The position numbers and the translations under genes were made by a program. Below the pieces are notes generated by a model. It saw nothing but the letters and a program-made list of their open reading frames with translations, was not told where the DNA came from and searched no databases. A stretch of 64,000 bases of DNA from Parasitella parasitica (lineage: Eukaryota > Mucoromycota > Mucoromycetes > Mucorales > Mucoraceae), in assembly GCA_025201805.1 (NCBI GenBank), contig MU619364.1:1-64000 (forward strand), written 5' to 3'. Shown piece by piece: positions 56,215 through 64,000 of this stretch (the first letter of the stretch is position 1; each line of letters begins with the position of its first letter).

Positions 56215-56748
56215 AGACATGATGTATACCCTTAAATTTCAAACAAAACATGTACAGTACAGTCAATAATTGTCACTTTCATAAAAATGATTGGCCGAAA
56301 GGCAAAAATAATTGGCGGCAATTGAAAAATAAATGTCACAAGCTCAATTCTTTTTGTCATTTTGCCAAGGATATTTGTGCGTCTGTAGTGCGCTATTCTA
56401 ATTTGAACACCCGACCTCTGTTTGCCTGCTTGTTCTAAGCAAGTATTCCCCAAAACGGGTGTTTGTGTAGCGGAGGGTGGCTCCTGAACAGATGCTCTTT
56501 GATTACAATTGTGTGCCCTATTTCAGGTCGCTTTGTACAGTCAATCAGTGCTATTTTTCAAATTAGACGTAAAACTCTACTCTCATGTTCTTAACAAATC
56601 TAGTCTTAATTAATTAATCTTGATACGCTTTTCTTTTTATGTAACTGTATCTATTAAGTTGCGTTAATGTAAAAGATGGCTTATTTTAAATGGCATAATT
56701 CAATCACATCGAACCTTAATAAACCTTTTAACAAACTTCCTTAACCGG
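56215..56748. other. Intergenic, 3' flank of the G-alpha gene
   Basis: No gene seen; AT-rich sequence up to the IR3 left arm. Confidence 0.6.
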
Positions 56749-57411
56749 AAACATTATTCAATATTAATATGGATCTTTATGTCAAAAGCTCCTAATACAT
56801 AAGCTCAAACTTGTGCTCAAACTTGTGCTTTGATTTATAGATATATCATCGACTTTGCTTTGTAAGAGCAAAACCTTGCTGCCCTTTAGATAATATATCG
56901 CCAGAGATGAATGGATAAATATAGATGCATGAACAGAGGAATTCAAAATGGATGTGAAAGGTGAAAGTATGTAAAAAAAAAAAAAAAAGATATAGGATCG
57001 AAGGAAAACCATAGCAATCGATATTCAAGTTTGGAGGTGGTACGCATCTTATGCCAATGATATGGGGTATCTGATGGATTAAGACTGAGGACAGAGTGAA
57101 AATATGGAAATCACCTTCAATAAACAGCCAATCCATACGTGCTTTTGTATTCTGTTGCTATTTTGGAGATGTAGCAGAGCATGTATTTTTAATAGCCAAT
57201 GAATTAAACAAAGTTATACTGTACATTATTATCAATGATTTTATTATAGTTTTAGAAACATCCTGGCGTATTAGTACTAGAAACAAGCTATAGAACTATG
57301 GCTTTTTATATAAAAGGCAGAGCAAAAAAATAGTAGATAATCTATTATGAAAGTAAGTTTATCTTACATATTGGTTGAGAAGTATGTAGTCGCATTGGCC
57401 TATCGTAGAGG
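56749..57411 (+). repeat. IR3 left arm
   Basis: Mirror of 59670-60332. Noncoding, with an A17 tract mirrored as T17 in the other arm. Confidence 0.85.
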
Positions 57412-57681
57412 CGAAACAAACATAACTTTGTTAAAACAGACATACATCAAAATACGACAAAAGAAACTTCATTAGAGGAGCCATTGACTAAAGATCCGCA
57501 TTATCATAAATATTTCCATATTTTACTCAAAAGGCTAAATATGCCCCTATAGACTTAAAGGAGAGAACATCTACCTTATATTAAGTAGTTTCCTGTTTTT
57601 GTGTATTATTTAGTAAATATCTCTTATTTATTTTCAAGACTTAAAAGAAAATAGAGCCTTTTTTTTAAATTGAGTTTCTCT

Positions 57682-58500
57682 TTATTCAAATGGATTACAA
57701 GTCATTCGAACACCTGTAGAAATATGGAGCCAACTTTCATCTGCTTGCTTTTTGAATCCATCTCGCTCTTCTTCTCCTTCTTCTGAATCCAGATTGCTAG
57801 TGTCACTATCAATACCTTCAATATCAGTCATATCAACCAAAGAATCTGACATTTCTACAAATAGCGGAGCTTTGGATCTGGTAGCATCATTACAAGGTGG
57901 GGTGTAATATGTATTGATATGATTACTTGGGAGATGAGAGGGTGGCACCATGTTAGTAGCTTTTTCAAATTTCTGAATAATGGAGCTAACTGAATTCCGA
58001 TTTGATTTTAAAGTATGTTGTGAATATTGAGTAGTCTCTTCAATATCACTCCGGATCATCAGAAGATTATTGATTTCATCAATAAAACCAGCCATGCTTG
58101 CGAGTGATGTAGAGAAATGGGACCGAAAGCGAGGAATCACAATGTAAAAACCATTTTGAGTATAGTGGGTGGTAGAACCAATGCCGACGGTACTCGAGAT
58201 TTGTAAAAACCAAGTTTTTACATCCCATTGAATATCCTTCAATAATCCCAGATTGTATCCAGACTATCTTTTGATTCCCTGCATAATTTCCACTATCACG
58301 TTCATTCTTTTCGTTGAACCATACTCATTATTTGTTCTCGAAATTCGGTATAAGTCTGTAGTACATAATTTATCTGTAGCTAGTAACATGGATATAAGTA
58401 TATGTCTTGTAGTGCTTCGAAGCGTATTCCCAGTTTCCAGATACGCCTCCGGGATACAGTTCTTCTTTGCCTTTCTTCATACTATCCGAAACTGATTCGC
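57682..58500 (-). pseudogene. Broken ORF in IR3 spacer, family unknown
   Basis: One minus-strand frame reads NCIPEAYLETGNTLRSTTRH, STKRMNVIVEIMQGIKR, stop (TAG near 58270), SGYNLGLLKDIQWDVKTWFL, FRSHFSTSLASMAGFIDEIN and an acidic tail (SNLDSEEGEEERDGFKKQAD), ending NPFE at 57682. A TGA also lies further upstream in frame. The text looks like one protein with nonsense mutations. I do not recognise the family. The part from 58242 to 57682 could still be expressed as a 186-aa protein. Confidence 0.5.
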
Positions 58501-58912
58501 CACATTTGATACGGATCAGATTGTTGTTTGACGAGAAAATTCTTCTAAATAATGAGTCCCAAATATTTAATATATAATCTTTTTTGACGGCATTGGATCC
58601 AATATCAGCTGGTTATTTTCATAGATGTCAAGACAGGTTGAGAACAGCTTATATACAACTCACGTGGAAGGTGCAAGGTTTGTTTCAGAAAGTAGTTTAG
58701 ACATATATTGATCGGCCATAAGAACGCTATTTGTATTGATACACATTTTGCGCAATAGACTCCATTTTCAGTAAAGGACATATCTAGAGAATAATATATC
58801 TAGATAATTGTTTAGTGTTGTATATTTTCTTTTGAGTAAAGCCCAAACATTTTATCGAATAACAGTGCTTAACCATTATCATTAAAATCAAGAATACAAG
58901 ACAGATCAAGAG

Positions 58913-59551
58913 TCATTCGTTTTTTTTTTGTTGAGGTGAAAGCTTCTTCTTTTCTGTGGATAGTTGATGTAGCTTTAAAGCATTTTGGTAGAAAACATGT
59001 TGAGCATTGATTAATCCTAAGGACTTTGCTTCACTGGTTTGATTGCTGCTGCTGCTGCCACTCTTACTACCTTCTCCTTGATTACTTGGTTCATTTCGTA
59101 CCGATCTGAGCCCTTTTTGAAGTAATTCTTCAAGTATAATATTTTTATCAAGTTTGCTGTTCCTCTTCATGGTTTCATATTGTTGTTGGAGCATTTACTT
59201 CTTGAGCGTGTCAAACTCAATTTGATAAAGATCGAATATACCTTCTTTTTTCGTATATTTATGCATTTTCTTTGCGTATGTTTGTACATCAGGCTTTAGC
59301 CTACATCTATTAAATACAGGATCAAAAGCTGTTTTATATTTATCAAATGATTGCATTGCAGTGGCTGATCTTGATTGCTTTTGTTCTTGGTTTAGATCAT
59401 TGTATATTAAGGATTTGAATTCACACCAATACATAATGGGAACATTAGCTAGGATCTTTGGGATCTTGAGAGTAGCTGTTTCTTTTGAAGATATCTTAAA
59501 AGTACGAGGTATTCCATGTGCTTTAGGGGCTTCATCTACCGGATGCAACAT
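58913..59551 (-). pseudogene. Second broken ORF in IR3 spacer
   Basis: Starts MLHPVDEAPKAHGIPRTFKI at 59551 and runs in one frame to 58913, interrupted by a single TAA at 59195-59197 directly before an ATG (FDTLKK, stop, MLQQQYETMK). Highly charged and helical, with a Ser/Asn-rich stretch near the end. Either a nonsense-mutated 212-aa ORF or two abutting small ORFs. No family recognised. Confidence 0.5.
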
Positions 59552-59669
59552 ATTATGTATGATAGATAGCTAAACGTGTTTCATGCTCTTCAAATAAAAT
59601 TATCAAAAATATCCAATCAAATTCGTACTTTACATCCGGATTTTAGAAACTAAAAAGGAGCTATGTATC

Positions 59670-60332
59670 ACCTCTACGATAGGCCAATGCGACTACATAC
59701 TTCTCAACCAATATGTAAGATAAACTTACTTTCATAATAGATTATCTACTATTTCTTGCTCTGCCTTTTATATAAAAAGCCATAGTTCTATAGCTTGTTT
59801 CTAGTACTAATACGCCAGGATATTTCTAAAACTATAATATAATCATTGATAATAATGTACAGTATAACTTTGTTTAATTCATTGGCTATTAAAAATACAT
59901 GCTCTGCTACATCTCCAAAATAGCAACAGAATACAAAAGCACGTATGGATTGGCTGTTTATTGAAGGTGATTTCCATATTTTCACTCTGTCCTCAGTCTT
60001 AATCCATCAGATACCCCATATCATTGGCATAAGATGCGTACCACCTCCAAACTTGAATATCGATTGCTATGGTTTTCCTTCGATCCTATATCTTTTTTTT
60101 TTTTTTTTACATACTTTCACCTTTCACATCCATTTTGAATTCCTCTGTTCATGCATCTATATTTATCCATTCATCTCTGGCGATATATTATCTAAAGGGC
60201 AGCAAGGTTTTGCTCTTACAAAGCAAAGTCGATGATATATCTATAAATCAAAGCACAAGTTTGAGCACAAGTTTGAGCTTATGTATTAGGAGCTTTTGAC
60301 ATAAAGATCCATATTAATATTGAATAATGTTT
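59670..60332 (-). repeat. IR3 right arm
   Basis: Mirror of 56749-57411; ends about 220 bp before the Ca2+/H+ exchanger start, so it may supply part of that gene's promoter region. Confidence 0.85.
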
Positions 60333-60555
60333 ATAAGGAATCGCTACCTCTCTTTCTTCAGTCCAAGCAACTGCATTTGGCCAAAACGCTTACCTTGATT
60401 TTGTCGAAAAAGGACATTAGAAGCACCGATTGTACACCCACACTCGAATGTAAATTTTCTGTGTTTGTTTGCTAGTTTGTGCGTTAATTTTTGACACATT
60501 CCTTAGAAACTACAACAGCAATGCTAAACATTTATTTTCCTTTTCAACAAATAAA

Positions 60556-62293
60556 ATGTTGAAAAATGAAGAAAAAGAGCCTGGAGTAATCGTATTACAT
60601 AATGAAAATAACGTTAAAGCTGTCGATTCTTTTGCACCAGGTGATCCGACTGCAGAAACAAGCAATAGTAACGCCGACATCGCTGAAAACAACTGTTCAA
60701 TCCATAACATGCCACCGAAGAAATTTATGGAGCCCACAATACGACATGGTTTAATGTCAATTGTACGGTCTTCGTGGCTCAATGTATTACTCGTGTTTGT
60801 ACCCCTTGGATGGGCTTCCCATTTTGTCTGGAATTCTACTACGACATTTATCCTCAACTTTGTAGCTATTGTACCTCTAGCCAAACTATTAGGATTTGCC
60901 ACAGAAGACATTGCTTTAAGAACAGGAGAAGTCATTGGTGGTTTGCTGAATGCTACATTCGGAAACTCGATAGAGTTGATCATCAGTATCATTGCACTGA
61001 CACAAAACCTAGTTATTGTGGTGCAAGCATCAATGCTAGGTTCTATTTTATCAAATTTACTGATTGTATTAGGCATGAGTTTCTTTGCTGGTGGCCTTAG
61101 ATACAAGGAACAAATTTTCAACATCACATCAGCACAGACATCTGCCTCTTTACTGTTTATATCTGTTGTATCGCTTCTCTTACCAGCTGCATTTTATGGA
61201 TCTACAGTTAATGCGGAGACAGCCGCAAAGGAAAGATCAGACATTTTGAACATTTCGAGGGCAACGGCAATTATCTTGTTGGTCATCTACTTTGCTTATA
61301 TGGTATTCCAGGTATGTATACATATGAAAAAAAAAAAAAAGACATTTCGTTTTTAAGACCTCGTATACCGGCATAGTTGAAAACACACAGGACATTGGTA
61401 AGTCATCCAGGAAATTTCAGTATAAAGCAAGAACTAATACTGGAATACACGAATTAGTTTTTGCAAGTACCTGTCGAGGCTTTCAAAGTGGAGCGCCAAG
61501 TATCTCAAATCAAACTGTTCAACAATAACCCAAATGCTATAGATGAGGATCAGCGAGTTGCAAACGAAACATCAGTGGGGCTTTTGCAAGAAAAAGAAGC
61601 CGAAGAAAGCCCATCTATGCCTTGGTGGATGGCAATTGTATTGTAAATATATGAATGTATTGCACAAATGGAACGATACCAAGTATTTTATTTTAGGCTT
61701 TTGATAATCACAGCACTGGTGGCAGTTTGTGCGGAATTTTTAGTGTCGGCTATTGAGCAGGTGGTGGAGCAATGGCATATCAGCGAAACTTTTGTGGGGC
61801 TTATCTTGTTACCAATTGTGGGAAACGCTGCAGAGCACATAACTGCAATTACAGTAGCGTATAAAAACAAGGTAAAAAGTACTCAGGCACGCAAGCATGT
61901 AAATCTCATGGCACGTATTACTTTATAGATGGATTTAGCGTTGGGTGTTGCAGTCGGATCAAGTATTCAAGTTGCATTATTAGTCACTCCAATCATGGTT
62001 ATTGTAGGGTGGGGCATCAACGTTGATATGAGCTTGTACTTTAATGTGTACGAAACAGCAGTGTTGTTTGCGGCTGTTATATTAGTAAATTATCTAATTG
62101 TGGTAAGTACTGGAACTTTTTACCCCACCATATTATATACTAATTCCTACATCTACATGCGTATTATGGCACATAGGACGGCAAGAGTAACTGGTTGGAA
62201 GGATTCATGCTTAGTGCGCTGTATATTTTGATCGCAATTAGTTTTTACTATTATCCAGATTCTGCTGCGGGAGGATTGGGTGGGGCGACTTGA
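60556..62293 (+). CDS. VCX1: Vacuolar Ca2+/H+ exchanger (CAX/VCX1 family)
   Basis: Start ATG at 60556 ([19 protein letters not shown]); the longer open frame upstream starts with TTG. The two alpha repeats carry the exchange motifs [13 protein letters not shown] and [13 protein letters not shown]. Around them are about eleven membrane helices ([78 protein letters not shown]). Splicing joins AYMVFQ to LKTHRTL and [14 protein letters not shown], restoring the family FQLxTH motif. The C-terminus [17 protein letters not shown] ends at 62293. It exports Ca2+ from the cytosol into the vacuole using the proton gradient. About six exons. All key residues are present. Confidence 0.93.
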
Positions 62294-62880
62294 TTGAAAT
62301 ATTTGTAATAGGCAAAGCTCTTTGTGTCTAAATTTAAGGCAATCCATACTGTTCGAGTCTAGTATTACAATTAATGTCAAATAAACAAAGTACAGGGTCA
62401 ATTAACGAGTTTTCCATCATTCCTAGATAAAGACAAGCTGGTCCTCACCGCTTGACAAAGTAAAAGTGTTTAATCTCATCATCGTGCCACTCTTGATGAT
62501 GGTGGCCTCTTAATCAAATAATTATTCTGCTGATAACGATGTGATATCTCTAATATTCCTTCAATTCGCAATTATGGTACCAAGGAATAGTGATTTTTTT
62601 TTTGGTCCGTAACTTCTGCTAAAGACACTGCAAACCCAAGATCAAATAAGGGGGGGGGGGTTTCAGTAATATATTGTCATGACATTACATCTTCACATAC
62701 ACTTGCTTGGTGCCGAATACAGTTTATGTAATAATGAAATTTTTTTAATATCGAGATATTAACACGAAATTATTTTATAAACTGGTTTTATTTAAATGAT
62801 ATAGATAAAGAATGTATGTGTTATTATGGTTTCGTGTGGTGATTTGAGACAAAAGGGAGAGAAAAGCAGACATTTGCCCA
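62294..62880. other. Convergent intergenic region, no gene
   Basis: Between the 3' ends of the exchanger and RAD21. Contains a G tract near 62650-62659 and T-rich stretches; nothing else recognised. Confidence 0.6.
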
Positions 62881-64000
62881 TTAAGCGACCACAGTGGGTG
62901 CACTGATTTGAATTTCTCCGTAAGCACGATCTTGCTTGACCTTAATCATATCCTTGGTTGACAATAACAAAACGTCATAAAACATACGAACAGCCTCTGA
63001 CTTTTTACTAAAGCTTGGAGCTAACTCGCTAAACTTGACAACACTAGGGAATCCTTGCTCAAGCTTTTCAAGAGTCTTCCGGGTGCTAGAATTAAAGGCT
63101 TGAGTGTTCTGCGTCATGAAGGATTCATCGCTTTCCATCTAATGCAATAAAGATTAGTTGACCTAATCATAGACGTCTATAATAAACTCGTACGTTATTG
63201 TTGAAACGGTCAAAGGCTTCTTGATTTATTTCGGCACCATCATTATAATCTTGGCCATAATCAATATCATCATCGTTAAACTGTAAAGCCGAAGTCAAAC
63301 CAGGCCCGCCAGGTGTAGGTGCGCCAAAAACATCATCAATCCGAGCTTCCTTGTTGGCACTAGGAATAAAACCAGATGTACGACGCTTGCGGCTCAAACT
63401 GGTGAATAAGGCATCCAAATCAGAACCAACTGCAGTGCCAGATGGCCTTGTCAAGTTGACAACAGCTTTTATTTTGGCTTCACCACTGACGGCTGTGTTC
63501 TATAACAAAAGAGTCTATTGTTTAGTATTTTTCTCGTATCAGTAGTCTATCGATTTACTTGCTTTTTGAACAATAGAACGAGAATCTGCGGCATATCTAA
63601 GAAGATCATCAACAGGGATTTCGGTCACCTTATCAACAACTAAACGCTTGCGTCTACGAATAGGTTCTGCCGCGGTAGAAGTAATGCCTTCCATACCAAA
63701 CATGCCATCATCCTCGACGATACCAACCTGCATCAAGGTATCCAGAGAAGCATCGGCCGTGTCGTTTGTAAGAGGTAGATGAAACTCATCCATGCCATCG
63801 GTATAGTTAGGGGCGTTATAGTCGATATTGTCGTTCAAATCAAAGTCGAATTCAACTGCATCGTTCATGAGTCCATTGTTGTTGTTGTTATCATTCAGAT
63901 TCATATCTTTGAGAGGATCAGCAATGGCGTCCATATCAAAGCCATTGTCGGCAAGACCTGCTTCGTTATCTCGGCGACCTGCTTCAACACCTTGACCGTT
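62881..64000 (-). CDS. RAD21: Cohesin kleisin RAD21/SCC1, C-terminal part (truncated by window)
   Basis: Minus-strand exons from the window end to a TAA at 62881. Visible: an acidic, Asp/Asn-rich middle (DAVEFDFDLNDNIDYNAPNY), RRRKRLVVDKVTEIPVDDLL (a conserved Rad21 motif), a linker, and the C-terminal winged helix SEAVRMFYDVLLLSTKDMIK, VKQDRAYGEIQISAP that binds the Smc1 head. At least three exons; introns near 63500-63560 and 63140-63190. The N-terminal Smc3-binding part lies beyond 64000. Rec8 is the alternative; the winged helix and middle motif favour the mitotic RAD21. Confidence 0.9.

Larger units (their letters stand above)
56749..60332. mobile_element. IR3: inverted-repeat structure with decayed cargo
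   Basis: Arms 56749-57411 and 59670-60332 (663 bp each; coordinates sum to 117081) are about 99% identical, with at least two substitutions seen (for example GATTTTATT versus GATTATATT). The 2,258-bp spacer carries only minus-strand broken ORFs. The arms do not encode a transposase that I can see. Long terminal inverted repeats around captured genes recall MULE or foldback elements, but no target duplication is clear; outside the arms a similar TTCCTTA block occurs on both sides. The class is therefore unassigned. Confidence 0.7.

Noticed and set aside
56846-57136. 96-aa ORF present in both IR3 arms
   Set aside because: Identical copies merely reflect the inverted repeat; poly-Phe composition and no family resemblance.

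Overview
The window is nuclear DNA from an early-diverging fungus, most likely a mucoralean (Mucoromycota). This is inferred from AT-rich intergenic DNA, many 50-70 nt introns, a fungal complement of chromatin, cohesin and G-protein genes, and decayed IS630/Tc1-mariner and LINE elements. Two 10-N gaps (14037 and 54703), each next to an A or T tract, show a scaffolded draft assembly.

Layout. 1-6005: a LINE with ORF1 and ORF2, followed head-to-tail by two degraded LINE pieces. 6993-12776: OTU1 deubiquitinase (-) diverging from RTF1 (+), then a YEATS-AHD protein of the AF9/ENL/Taf14 kind (+). 14717-21034: two tandem secreted subtilases. 21088-26588: a decayed inverted-repeat element (IR1) with transposase remnants, a pseudogene related to the cargo of a later element, a C2H2 exon and a minisatellite. 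26824-44289: a gene-dense block with SUS1/ENY2, NAA10, an importin-13/Kap122-type karyopherin, a low-complexity protein, an F-box protein, a small secreted Cys protein, a seven-HMA copper P-type ATPase and a DUF4203-like membrane protein. 46185-52768: a palindromic IS630/Tc1-type element (IR2) with 2,369-bp arms, two transposase copies and a minus-strand passenger locus. 53004-56214: RAD18 (-) and a G-protein alpha subunit (+). 56749-60332: a third inverted-repeat structure (IR3, 663-bp arms) enclosing decayed minus-strand ORFs. 60556-64000: a Ca2+/H+ exchanger (+) and the C-terminal part of RAD21/SCC1 (-, cut by the window end).

Most interesting. The window holds three separate inverted-repeat structures with the same plan: arms point inward around minus-strand cargo. 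In two of them the cargo next to the left-arm transposase belongs to one protein family with a PD-(D/E)XK-like signature (D111, E130 and K132 in the intact copy). I propose an IS630/Tc1-type element family that carries a nuclease-like passenger gene and tends to become palindromic. This rests on motif reading and exact coordinate symmetry; no searches were run.

How the host genes fit together. RTF1 (Paf1 complex), the YEATS-AHD protein and SUS1 (SAGA/TREX-2) act in transcription elongation and chromatin. RAD18 and RAD21 act in DNA damage tolerance and chromosome cohesion. The Cu-ATPase and Ca2+/H+ exchanger handle metal and ion homeostasis. No operon-like organisation is expected; divergent and convergent pairs are noted where spacing is tight.
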